This document shows, piece after piece, positions 1 to 7,337 of a DNA stretch of 28,133 nt. How positions within the stretch are numbered: the stretch's first letter is position 1; each line of letters starts with the position of its first letter. The stretch lies in the IMG/VR virus record IMGVR_UViG_3300038954_000663, positions 1 through 28,133 of that record, one strand, 5' to 3'. A program made the position numbers and the translations under genes. Below the pieces are notes generated by a model, which worked only from the letters and a program-made list of their open reading frames with translations, had not been told where the DNA came from and ran no database searches. Origin of the DNA: a virus.

Positions 1-480
1 TTCCAGAAAGACTTCTTGACTCGGTGACTGCTCAACTGTCCGCCCGTAACTGGCAGATCTATAAGCGGTTATAAGTAGATAACAAGTCCACTTATCTTTG
101 TGCCATGCACGTTTGAGAGCTTTTTGAGTTTCCTTACCAAAAAACTTATCGAGCTCAACCTCAAAACCGAGTGCAATACTAGTACGTTGTGCTACTTCCG
201 CAGCATCATCATGTCCCTTGTTTACAGCAAAATCACATAACAAGTATTGTAATGCAATAGGCATACCCTTGTAATGTTTCCAAAAACGATGATAATAAAA
301 GTTTTGTAAAAATTCTAATCGATCTTCTTCTGGTAGATTTGTGACGGTTTCATATTCTTCAGGCCAGTAATTTTTACTTATACCGGCAAAAGTTTCACCA
401 CCAACATCGTCAGGGTGATTAGAATAACCGCCCTCCGCTTCTATAATTAGATTAATATATTTACGTTCATTATTTGTCAA
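1..480 (-). CDS. GH108-type endolysin (N-acetylmuramidase), C-terminus cut by window edge
   Basis: This is the first 160 codons of a peptidoglycan hydrolase that would lyse the host at the end of infection. Residues 14-19 read EAEGGY and are followed by SNHPDDVGGETFAGIS, which matches the catalytic-Glu motif of glycosyl hydrolase family 108 (EGGY..hp.DpGG.T..GI). The downstream QYLLCDFAVNKG segment fits the same fold. The start is TTG at 480, chosen because GGAGG sits five bases upstream (486-490) and no in-frame ATG is available. It overlaps the end of the zinc-ribbon gene by 11 bases. No signal peptide is visible, so release would need a holin-type partner; the XhlA-like gene at 1269 is the candidate. 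The stop codon lies outside the window, so any C-terminal peptidoglycan-binding domain cannot be judged. Confidence 0.85.
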   Translation of the reverse strand, partial: MTNNERKYINLIIEAEGGYSNHPDDVGGETFAGISKNYWPEEYETVTNLPEEDRLEFLQNFYYHRFWKHYKGMPIALQYLLCDFAVNKGHDDAAEVAQRTSIALGFEVELDKFFGKETQKALKRAWHKDKWTCYLLITAYRSASYGRTVEQSPSQEVFLE

Positions 481-616
481 CGCAACCTCCAATAATCATA
501 TCGTTAGGATATTTTACTTCATTACCACAATCACAATATATTATCTTATTATGGTTTATTACAGGATGTCCTTCTATTTTATATACCATATTACATTTCT
601 TACATTTTATTTTCAT
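470..616 (-). CDS. Small zinc-ribbon-like protein (48 aa)
   Basis: This is a 48-residue protein with two cysteine knuckles, CKKC at residues 5-8 and CDC at 28-30, the spacing of a mini zinc ribbon. ATG at 616 is preceded by GAGG four to five bases upstream. The gene overlaps the C-terminal codons of the 81-residue gene and runs into the start of the lysin gene. Its function is unknown. Similar tiny zinc ribbons are common in phage genomes and may bind nucleic acid or protein. Support comes from the good ribosome site, the overlapping arrangement and the cysteine pattern. Confidence 0.6.
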   Translation of the reverse strand: MKIKCKKCNMVYKIEGHPVINHNKIIYCDCGNEVKYPNDMIIGGCVDK

Positions 617-845
617 TTAAACCTCGAATCATTACATCACCATCTTCGTATAACTCAAAGATAGTATTGTTTGAAAGTTCATAATTATTATAGTAATATC
701 TTATTTTATTACCATATAATCGTATGTCAATTTTTTCATTACCAAGCCAATTGTTAAGTTTATCGATAACATAACGATTCGGCTTAAATCTCTGAAAATC
801 GACTCGATCTTTTGTAGTAGATATACGTTGTAGGAATTTTAACAT
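600..845 (-). CDS. Hypothetical protein (81 aa), paralogue of its upstream neighbour
   Basis: I do not recognise the family. The protein is soluble and has no membrane segment. Its C-terminal half (IDKLNNWLG, then GNKIRYYYNNYELS, then EDGDVMIRG) lines up with the neighbouring 114-residue protein (IKELYKFLG, then GDKIRIILGYDD, then HENDILIRN), so the two probably arose by tandem duplication. The start ATG overlaps the stop of the upstream gene (ATGTTAA). Both belong to the lysis-proximal transcript that starts at the promoter near 1216-1244. Confidence 0.6.
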   Translation of the reverse strand: MLKFLQRISTTKDRVDFQRFKPNRYVIDKLNNWLGNEKIDIRLYGNKIRYYYNNYELSNNTIFELYEDGDVMIRGLNENKM

Positions 846-1183
846 GTTTTTGAATGATATAATGGGTTAAAGTTACTGAAATCAAATTTACTCAATACAT
901 CATCAGTATTTCTAATTAGAATATCATTCTCATGTACATCTACATGCCTTATATTGTCATCATATCCTAATATAATACGTATTTTATCACCTACCCGAAA
1001 AACTTCTCTAACATTAGCGAAACCAAGAAATTTATACAACTCTTTAATATTATTACGTTTCACTTTTTTGAAGTCTTTCGCTTCTGAAAAAGCCACATCA
1101 CACCGACAATTAGTGCCACCTGAACCAGTGATCTCTGGACAATCACTGACATCCCAACTACTATAAGTCACTAAGTTTTCCAT
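839..1183 (-). CDS. Hypothetical protein (114 aa), first gene after the left promoter
   Basis: The family is not recognised. ATG at 1183 has an ideal AAAGGAG site five bases upstream and is the first gene after the promoter at 1216-1244. The N-terminus holds a small Cys cluster (DCPEITGSGGTNCRC, about residues 14-28) that could bind a metal. The remainder contains the helix plus beta module (KELYKFLGF..., GDKIRIILGYDD..., ENDILIRN) shared with the 81-residue gene downstream. Co-transcription with an endolysin suggests a role late in infection, but nothing in the sequence fixes its function. Confidence 0.65.
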   Translation of the reverse strand: MENLVTYSSWDVSDCPEITGSGGTNCRCDVAFSEAKDFKKVKRNNIKELYKFLGFANVREVFRVGDKIRIILGYDDNIRHVDVHENDILIRNTDDVLSKFDFSNFNPLYHSKTC

Positions 1184-1215
1184 TTTTTCTCCTTTGGTTT
1201 AAAGTTTCATAAACC

Positions 1216-1244
1216 AGTATAAGGATAAAATATAAAAAAGTCAA
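1216..1244 (-). promoter_or_regulatory. Sigma70-type promoter for the 1183-to-1 gene cluster
   Basis: On the minus strand TTGACT (1244-1239) is followed after exactly 17 bases by TATACT (1221-1216), a near-consensus housekeeping promoter. Transcription should begin near 1209 and give a leader of about 25 bases carrying AAAGGAG. A 6-bp inverted repeat (TGGTTT at 1195-1200, AAACCA at 1211-1216) surrounds the expected start, and a perfect 14-bp palindrome lies directly upstream of the -35 box. Confidence 0.6.
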
Positions 1245-1245
1245 G

Positions 1246-1259
1246 ATATTTATAAATAT
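1246..1259. promoter_or_regulatory. Perfect 14-bp palindrome upstream of the -35 box
   Basis: ATATTTATAAATAT is its own reverse complement and ends two bases before the TTGACT box. It could be an operator for a dimeric regulator or an AT-rich UP element. The sequence is AT-only, so chance occurrence in this AT-rich genome cannot be excluded. Confidence 0.3.
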
Positions 1260-1268
1260 ACTGTGACT

Positions 1269-1499
1269 CTAAAAAACAATTGTAATGACTATATTAGCAA
1301 TAGCACTACTGGCCATAAAAAATGCAATGTATTTTATTGTGTTAACAGATCCAGTGGTTTTGTCAATAAAAGACTGTTGTTTTTCGGCTATTTTTTTCAA
1401 TTCTTTCATGTTTTTTTCTATTTTTTCAATATTGTTTTTATTATTGGCGACTTCTTTTACTAGACCGCCAATTGTATAATCAGGATTCCCGTTTGCCAT
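1269..1499 (-). CDS. XhlA-like holin-associated membrane protein
   Basis: The protein has about 76 residues: a charged helical coiled-coil region (NNKNNIEKIEKNMKELKKIAEKQ) followed by one C-terminal membrane helix (IKYIAFFMASSAIANIVITIVF). That is the architecture of the XhlA/hemolysin family found next to phage lysins. I place the start at ATG 1499 because AAGGAG lies ten bases upstream; the TTG at 1508 sits too close to that site. It overlaps the end of the secreted 105-residue gene. With the lysin about 800 bases downstream it is the only visible holin-type candidate, although XhlA normally works with a second small membrane protein that I do not see. Confidence 0.6.
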   Translation of the reverse strand: MANGNPDYTIGGLVKEVANNKNNIEKIEKNMKELKKIAEKQQSFIDKTTGSVNTIKYIAFFMASSAIANIVITIVF

Positions 1500-1797
1500 C
1501 CCAGACAATCTCCTTAAATGTTTTATCGCTATAGTAATTGTCTTCTACTTTTATAATTACTAAATCGTCTTTATAGATATGGCGTTTTCCATTTACAACT
1601 GTATCTAAATCACAATATATACCTACAACATTATCACCATACTTTTCTATTGGATCGACATCACGCCTTATCGAATTAATATATTTTATGTAATCTCGAT
1701 CTTTTTCTTTTTCAAAACCATAATCTTTTTCTATATCTTCACTTGTCACGCCCAAAAGTAGCGTTACAATTATCAAAGATAGTATTATTTTATTCAT
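1480..1797 (-). CDS. Small exported protein (105 aa) with Sec signal peptide
   Basis: The family is not recognised. The N-terminus (MNKIILSLIIVTLLLGVTSE) is a clear signal peptide, with cleavage probable around residues 17-19, leaving a mature acidic protein of about 86 residues. The segment YINSIRRDVDPIEK (residues about 39-52) closely matches YYNSIRLDIDAIEQ in the neighbouring 137-residue exported protein, so the pair is related. ATG at 1797 has a strong AAGGAGG site. It lies between the fibre-like gene and the XhlA-like gene, so it may act in the envelope during lysis or be a virion or surface component; neither is shown. Confidence 0.65.
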   Translation of the reverse strand: MNKIILSLIIVTLLLGVTSEDIEKDYGFEKEKDRDYIKYINSIRRDVDPIEKYGDNVVGIYCDLDTVVNGKRHIYKDDLVIIKVEDNYYSDKTFKEIVWDGKRES

Positions 1798-1807
1798 TCA
1801 AACCTCC

Positions 1808-2221
1808 TTAAGGTCTACAACTATAACTGTTATCTATTATTGGTATAAAGTAATAATTAACCGAGTCAGTATTTGTATAAGTATCGTTATAATAATACCT
1901 TATACCACCACAGACAGTATCTATAATATTGCCGTTAGAATTTGTTAATTTTATTTCTATTACTGAAAAAGTAATATAGTAACTCGTATCTGAAAAATAA
2001 GTCCAGGTAGAATCGGATATATTATAATGGTATTCGCTACTATCTTGAACGAACGTATCTTGCTCTATAGCGTCAATATCCAGTCTAATACTGTTATAGT
2101 ATTCCCATTTACAATCGCAACTATCAGCGCAAAGCTGCAACTTAAAATCAGTGCTACAAGACTCAAAAGTTTGACAGAATATTATACCAACAAATAATAA
2201 TAATAATATAAGTTTTCTCAT
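1808..2221 (-). CDS. Cys-containing exported protein (137 aa)
   Basis: The family is not recognised. The signal peptide MRKLILLLLFVGIIFCQ is followed by a mature chain with several cysteines (FESCSTDF, CADSCDCKW, VCGG, YSCRP) that could form disulfides after export. FCQ could also be read as a weak lipobox, but the -1 position is Phe, so ordinary Sec cleavage before Gln is likelier. The motif YYNSIRLDIDAIEQ is shared with the 105-residue exported protein downstream. The rest is Tyr/Asp/Ser/Thr-rich and predicted beta. ATG has GAGG upstream, and the gene follows the fibre-like gene directly. Confidence 0.65.
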   Translation of the reverse strand: MRKLILLLLFVGIIFCQTFESCSTDFKLQLCADSCDCKWEYYNSIRLDIDAIEQDTFVQDSSEYHYNISDSTWTYFSDTSYYITFSVIEIKLTNSNGNIIDTVCGGIRYYYNDTYTNTDSVNYYFIPIIDNSYSCRP

Positions 2222-3442
2222 TTAATCCTCCACGAATTTCATTGTATCCGAACCGTTTATAATGAACAGACTGTCACCAGCGAAATAGAAGCCATTGATA
2301 AAATCGCCGTTTGTTCCGATTTTAAGCGAATCTTCCAGAAAAACCCCGCCGTTTACCTGTAATGCTATATCAGCGTCTAAGGTATCTGAATCATCGCAAT
2401 TTATAGAAAAATGTCCCGGGTTGACACTATCGTAAAAAGCTGTTGTATAAGCTCCTGTAATATCGACATTATTCCCAAAAACGAAATTCCAGCCACCAGA
2501 GCAAGAATTTTGTGAACCGCCCAAAATTGCTGAATAGTCTCCTGTAATTGTATTTTGTTCTCCTGCACCTATAATTGATTTGTAGCTATTTATTGTGTTA
2601 TCATATCCACCTGCAATTGTCGAAAATGTATATGAACCAGATATAGTATTATCTTTGCCACCGCAAATCGTATGATAGCCATCCGCATTAATAGTATTGT
2701 TCCGCCCACCGCCAATTGTGCAGTGGTCAGATTTTCTTTTAATAAGATTACTCTGCCCCCCTGCAATAGTTGAGTAATAGCAGGCATTATTGTTTGCATC
2801 GTTTATAATTCTATTATAAAATCCACCTCCAATAGTCGAATAATCAGCATTGTCAGCATCGTCATAACCTGAAATTTCGTTATAATATCCGCCTGAAATA
2901 ACTGAATAATCAGCAAATGCGTTTGTTATGCTGTTATTATCGCCTAATACTATACAATCCGGCGCATTAGCTGTTTGCCCGTTTGAAAACGTCCCGTTTT
3001 CCGAATAGCCCAATAGTGTAGTACCGCCGCCGCCACCAAGAGAATCCGCAAGGGTATAGCCGATATTTCCTGAACCGTCGATTGTTAGAATTGAATCGCC
3101 GTAATTGGCAATTATAGAATCGATAGTTAATATACCTGTATTATAAAAATTCCAGCTTGCAACATCTATCGAATCGGTATAATCTAAATCAGTTGTAAGA
3201 GTATACGCACTTAAAGAGTCTCTTAAAGCGTTTGTTACTGTAGTATCTGAATATGAATTAAGTGAATCAGCTACTATGAAACTGTCAATAGTCCAAATCG
3301 TACCGTCCCAAATAAGCCCCTGTCCTGTTTTCGCTTGTCTTACATCAGTATCGTCTAAATCATCCAGCACGTTAATACCAGGATAACCGCCAACTTGTGC
3401 AAAAACATAAGCACATAATAGAAAAATAATTATTTTTTTCAT
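2222..3442 (-). CDS. Tail-fibre/adhesin-like beta-roll protein with an N-terminal signal peptide
   Basis: This 406-residue protein combines three parts. Residues 1-16 (MKKIIIFLLCAYVFAQ) form a Sec signal peptide with an A-Q junction. Residues about 23-52 (INVLDDLDDTDVRQ, then TGQGLIWDGTIWTI) match the 'LDDLxDV...GqvLvwdg.W' element common near the N-termini of phage tail fibres. Residues about 163-330 hold roughly nine copies of an (S/T)IxGGxxNxI repeat, a trimeric beta-roll like the YadA head. The C-terminal part (LQVNGGVFLEDSLKIG) resembles the region before a chaperone/S74 domain, but no S74 domain follows. ATG has GGAG upstream. The position after the tail-tip genes supports a receptor-binding role; the signal peptide is unexpected for a virion protein assembled in the cytoplasm. 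Confidence 0.7.
   Translation of the reverse strand: MKKIIIFLLCAYVFAQVGGYPGINVLDDLDDTDVRQAKTGQGLIWDGTIWTIDSFIVADSLNSYSDTTVTNALRDSLSAYTLTTDLDYTDSIDVASWNFYNTGILTIDSIIANYGDSILTIDGSGNIGYTLADSLGGGGGTTLLGYSENGTFSNGQTANAPDCIVLGDNNSITNAFADYSVISGGYYNEISGYDDADNADYSTIGGGFYNRIINDANNNACYYSTIAGGQSNLIKRKSDHCTIGGGRNNTINADGYHTICGGKDNTISGSYTFSTIAGGYDNTINSYKSIIGAGEQNTITGDYSAILGGSQNSCSGGWNFVFGNNVDITGAYTTAFYDSVNPGHFSINCDDSDTLDADIALQVNGGVFLEDSLKIGTNGDFINGFYFAGDSLFIINGSDTMKFVED
2453..2956 (-). repeat. About nine degenerate coding repeats of the (S/T)IxGGxxNxI type
   Basis: The tandem protein repeat spans residues about 163-330 of the fibre-like protein. Units include SVISGGYYNEISG, STIGGGFYNRII, STIAGGQSNLIKR, CTIGGGRNNTINA, HTICGGKDNTISG, STIAGGYDNTINS and SIIGAGEQNTITG. 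Spacing varies from about 15 to 24 residues. DNA identity between units is limited, so this is an old repeat. Each unit should give one turn of a left-handed trimeric beta-roll. Confidence 0.7.
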
Positions 3443-3449
3443 TGCTCTC

Positions 3450-3869
3450 CTATTGTTGTATTAAACCCTTTGTTTTCTGAATATAAATTAAAACTCCAGC
3501 CGGATTTTTGTTAGTTGAATTTTCCCAATCCTGAACCGTGTCACTATCTTTAACATATACCTTTTCTCCAACATTAGATTGTGTTAAATTCTCAACATTT
3601 AGTTCTACTATACTTTGTAAAATAACATTACAATATAAATCTCCGTTAGCACCTCCACTGTTGTCAACCTCTTCGCCGGCAACACCTAATACACGTTTAT
3701 TATTTGAATCTGAAGCATCTTCTAAATAACCACTAGAATCTATTTGCACTAAACTACCTGAATAAATATGAACCCCCGCCGCTACAGGAAAACCAGGTAT
3801 TCTCTTACCAGCTAAAACTAATTCTTTTAATGTGAACCCCTTTCTAGTAAAAGTCCTCTTATTACTCAT
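3450..3869 (-). CDS. Small decoration/cement-like protein (139 aa)
   Basis: After a basic N-terminus the protein has a compact all-beta pattern: FPVAAGVHIYSGSLVQID, RVLGVAGEEVDNSGGANGD, VGEKVYVKDSDTV and NPAGVLIYI. This resembles phage capsid-cement (DUF2190/gp53-like) proteins with the 'G.lV.id..G....a....rvlGva...vdn' layout. I place the start at ATG 3869, seven bases after GAGG; the GTG six bases earlier is less well placed. It overlaps the stop of the tail-tip gene (ATGAGTAA). The position between tail tip and fibre is unusual for a head decoration protein, so it may instead be a tail-tip or fibre cap. Confidence 0.5.
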   Translation of the reverse strand: MSNKRTFTRKGFTLKELVLAGKRIPGFPVAAGVHIYSGSLVQIDSSGYLEDASDSNNKRVLGVAGEEVDNSGGANGDLYCNVILQSIVELNVENLTQSNVGEKVYVKDSDTVQDWENSTNKNPAGVLIYIQKTKGLIQQ

Positions 3870-6777
3870 AACCACACCTCGTTACCATACAGGTCTCAAA
3901 AGCCTCTAAATAATCTGCAATAGTTTCATCACCTTCTATTCCAAAATATAAATATTCATATATTATATTAAGTAGTTCTACTTTTGCAAAATCATCTTCC
4001 CGAACCCAAATTGCATCATCAGGAAGCCATAATTCATATGTATTTAATACTTGTACTATCGCATCAAGTAAGGTTTGATATTGCGATTGACAAGAGCCAC
4101 AATAACATTCACTATCTACCGGACTGTCAGAATAAAACCACCCTGAACCGCCGCCCTGTGTGTATAATTCACCGATAATGCATTGCAATAATTCGTTATT
4201 AATATTGGGGTTTGATAAATTTACAGCTTTCAAATCTGTAACTAAACGCTTATCATAATCTGAATTTAATTCTAGAATACAATATGATCTATCAAATAAT
4301 CGAACAAAATCTTCAGGGAGTGTATAAAAAGCCGTTGTAGGGGCGTGTAGCAACTCCCGCCGTTTACCTAACACTCGAAGTAGCTTTGCAGCTATACGCC
4401 GCCCCAAATCCTCGTGATAGACTTCTGAAGGGATATTATAAGTATAAGAATTTACTGTTTTATCAACACCAGCAGTTGCCATAATACCGAAACTAGATTT
4501 TACAATAATCTTATCGGCGTAATTATCCCAAACACCACGAGTTAGTTTTCTATTAGGTTCACGTTTTGTATCTTCTGTACTGCCTTTATAAGAATGAGAT
4601 GTTAAGTGTATCTTACCTCTATCAATACCGGCATAACGTGGTCTAAAAAATAGTTGGTCTTTATTGTTAGCTCGTGCTATGAACCATGCTGAAAAACCCC
4701 AGCGGGCAAGATTAGTTAGAATATCACTACAACTTGTTTCATCAGACGCTATATTAACTTCAGGATAGTATAATTGCGTAATAGGTTGGTGACGTGCAAA
4801 AACTAATTGATTATCATAGGTTATTGCTATAATAATACTACCATTTTTATCACGCCCCAAAGCTACACGCTCGAAATCAACACCAAAACCATAAGCATAT
4901 TTTAATTCCATTTTCCAATTATAACATTTCAACGCTAATTCATCACTACTATAATACCATATTTCTAATTCGTTTCTACTATTATATCGAAATATAGGCT
5001 TCACAGGCATATCACTTGGTATTTCTTCAACCTGTACTGCACGATAAAAGTCCAATCCTAAACTAGTATAAGGATCATCTACTTCGATTCCAGAACCACC
5101 AACATCTGTAGCGGAAAGTATCACCTTGTTTTGTCCGGTAGGATGTTCGTACCACACAGGATATTTCCGATAGTGCGTTTCAGTTGATTCACCAGGTGCA
5201 TCAATAGGATAGTCGTCACCGTCCTTAAGATGAGGCCCTATTAATCTTATTTTATCAACTCTTTCCATGAATGCCGGTCTACTTCCTTCATAAAAGTCTA
5301 TATCAAAATACATACTTGAAACAGAACCATATGAACCCGTTTCGGGACTTGTAAAAGAATATAAATGCCTTCTATCACCCATAAGTAATAGCACTCTATT
5401 ATAACCTTTTTTGTAAATAAATTCCATTTTTTCATCACCATTATAAAGTGATTCCGATATTGTTAATTCTGCTTCTGAATTATAGTTATCAGTTGTAGTA
5501 TCATCCCAAGGAACAAACCATAATTTATCGGACGAATCTTCATCAGCATAATAATGTATTATAGAAAAAGGTTCATTTATTCCAAATGTTTCTAAAGTAT
5601 AGCGATCATGATTAATAGCATCAGCTTCTGGTATAAAAACTGCACTATAATTATCGTAACTGCCGTAAGGTAAATCCATAAACCAAGGCATTTTATTTGT
5701 ATCATATATTGTTGTATCAGTATCACCAGGAGCTTCAGTAGCCATAATATCAGCTAAGTTAACCTGTATTTCTGGATAAGAAGCATACGTTGATGAAAAA
5801 ACCGATTCACCTAAAGCATTGCTATGTATGAATTTAGAGGGTGTTGATGAAAACCGTTCTGAAGTAGCACTATCATCATCTAATGTAATTTTATACCAAT
5901 AACTCGGTGTAGTTCGTTGTCCAACCTTAAAATAAAATTCCTGTACACCTTCATTATTAAAAGACCATGTTATTATTTTGGCATTCTCCACACTTGACCT
6001 ATGAAAATGATCGAATTTTGTTAAATGACTTGGAATTAAAGGAATATCAAAATAACCTCCACCTTCTACTAATGGTACAACCCAATTAATCAGACCAAGT
6101 TCTAATTCATCAATAGAAGATCCATCTATAAAAGGAAATTTATCAACTATTTGTAATATCATTTCTCTAAGAGAAATCAATGGATACAAATCTAAATGTG
6201 ATACTAACATACTATTCAATAAACTATCAAGGGCTAATAGTTGTACTGTTGTTCTATTATCATAAATATCTTCTGTAAAAAGCTTCATTTCCATATGACC
6301 AACAAATACAGCAACATTTTTAGTATCTTCTTCTATTAACTCTATAAAATCAACATAACTACTAACCTCACCCGTTATAAAACTATCATCTAATCCTAGA
6401 TTTTCACGTAAGTTATTTAAACCGTGTTCAGCAAAAATCCATACCTTAGCAACAATAATAGATCCATGTTCAGTTTCAAAAAATGGTGTAAAAATACCAA
6501 AACGGCGTTCAATAGCCGCCTCTTCAACCTCTCCCAATATTAGCGGTGCGATAATATCAACGTCTAAGCTCTGCGAACTGTCATTTGCCAATGTTAATTG
6601 TACATTTGACATAGTAAATTTATTGTTATTATCTTCTACTTTTATAGAGAAATTTGATATCGAATTAAAACCATTCCCTACTAAATTATAATCGTGTTCG
6701 CTTGCAGTATAATAATTCTCCACTAAATTTGTAGCAGGATTCCATTTTTTTACTTTAACAAATATATAATTTATCAA
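3862..6777 (-). CDS. Large tail-tip / baseplate hub-like protein (971 aa)
   Basis: This is the largest gene after terminase. It lies directly downstream of the tape measure and distal tail genes, the position of the siphovirus tail-tip hub. The N-terminal 250 residues (for example SISNFSIKVEDNNNKFTMSN and VNVDI-type strands) resemble hub domains that load the tail tip. The middle is beta-rich with WYY and WYK motifs. The C-terminal 100 residues contain a Cys cluster (SECYCGSCQSQY) and end in a helical acidic tail (MVTRCGYE). The start is TTG at 6777, with AAGGA seven bases upstream and a TTGA overlap with the previous stop. No peptidase or lysozyme motif is recognisable. Assignment rests mainly on position and size. 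Confidence 0.6.
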   Translation of the reverse strand: MINYIFVKVKKWNPATNLVENYYTASEHDYNLVGNGFNSISNFSIKVEDNNNKFTMSNVQLTLANDSSQSLDVDIIAPLILGEVEEAAIERRFGIFTPFFETEHGSIIVAKVWIFAEHGLNNLRENLGLDDSFITGEVSSYVDFIELIEEDTKNVAVFVGHMEMKLFTEDIYDNRTTVQLLALDSLLNSMLVSHLDLYPLISLREMILQIVDKFPFIDGSSIDELELGLINWVVPLVEGGGYFDIPLIPSHLTKFDHFHRSSVENAKIITWSFNNEGVQEFYFKVGQRTTPSYWYKITLDDDSATSERFSSTPSKFIHSNALGESVFSSTYASYPEIQVNLADIMATEAPGDTDTTIYDTNKMPWFMDLPYGSYDNYSAVFIPEADAINHDRYTLETFGINEPFSIIHYYADEDSSDKLWFVPWDDTTTDNYNSEAELTISESLYNGDEKMEFIYKKGYNRVLLLMGDRRHLYSFTSPETGSYGSVSSMYFDIDFYEGSRPAFMERVDKIRLIGPHLKDGDDYPIDAPGESTETHYRKYPVWYEHPTGQNKVILSATDVGGSGIEVDDPYTSLGLDFYRAVQVEEIPSDMPVKPIFRYNSRNELEIWYYSSDELALKCYNWKMELKYAYGFGVDFERVALGRDKNGSIIIAITYDNQLVFARHQPITQLYYPEVNIASDETSCSDILTNLARWGFSAWFIARANNKDQLFFRPRYAGIDRGKIHLTSHSYKGSTEDTKREPNRKLTRGVWDNYADKIIVKSSFGIMATAGVDKTVNSYTYNIPSEVYHEDLGRRIAAKLLRVLGKRRELLHAPTTAFYTLPEDFVRLFDRSYCILELNSDYDKRLVTDLKAVNLSNPNINNELLQCIIGELYTQGGGSGWFYSDSPVDSECYCGSCQSQYQTLLDAIVQVLNTYELWLPDDAIWVREDDFAKVELLNIIYEYLYFGIEGDETIADYLEAFETCMVTRCGYE

Positions 6778-7337
6778 CTTCTATTCCTTGTTAAAAAGTA
6801 TGGTATTTCAATATAATTAGTTGTCTCAAATATAATAGTACCAGTACAAGATTCATTCGCAACGTGCTCCAAGGATATTGTACCAATAGGTGCAACCTCA
6901 AAACTCTTTTCTTGACCCACAGCATCCCAATCCATACTAGAATCGTAATTTAGAATAAGCTCCATTTTAGAACTTAATCTACCAGCAGCTGAAAATAACT
7001 TTTTGTGTTTTTCTAAATATAATAACATTTCTGTATCACCAATACTCTCTAAAACGCCGCCTGTTACAGTACCTACAGTCAAAACCTGAAAATCTAAAGC
7101 AAATCTAAAAATATACTGAGAATCATTTTGTATTAATGTGCCTTTACTATTTTCACGATGCGCAATTCCACGTTGATCTTGAAAACTATAATTAAAAATA
7201 GCAGGATAATCAAATTCGTGAATATAATTGTCACGGGCTAAAAAAGTCACCCCCCCATCTGGTGAATCTTCTGGTATATCGTACAATTTTATTGCAGGAG
7301 TATATTGAGTACCTCTTCTATGATAAGTTCCTAACAT
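6774..7337 (-). CDS. Distal tail-like protein (187 aa)
   Basis: This is a beta-rich soluble protein between the tape measure and the large tail-tip gene, the usual site of the distal tail protein that caps the tube and anchors the tip. Segments such as LAFDFQVL-like strands and GTISLEHVANESCTGTIIFETTNYIEIP fit the layered beta fold of that class, but no signature motif is diagnostic. ATG is preceded by AGGAAGGA. It touches the tape-measure stop by one base and overlaps the hub gene by 4 bases. Confidence 0.5.
   Translation of the reverse strand: MLGTYHRRGTQYTPAIKLYDIPEDSPDGGVTFLARDNYIHEFDYPAIFNYSFQDQRGIAHRENSKGTLIQNDSQYIFRFALDFQVLTVGTVTGGVLESIGDTEMLLYLEKHKKLFSAAGRLSSKMELILNYDSSMDWDAVGQEKSFEVAPIGTISLEHVANESCTGTIIFETTNYIEIPYFLTRNRS

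Noticed and set aside
1808-2221. FCQ in the signal peptide as a lipoprotein lipobox.
   Set aside because: The -1 position is Phe rather than Gly/Ala/Ser, and the neighbouring exported proteins use the same X-Q junction without Cys.
3800-3869. KGFTLKELV in the small decoration-like protein resembles the prepilin peptidase motif (G|FTLxE).
   Set aside because: The following residues (AGKRIPGFPVAAG) do not make the required long hydrophobic helix, so it is not a pilin.
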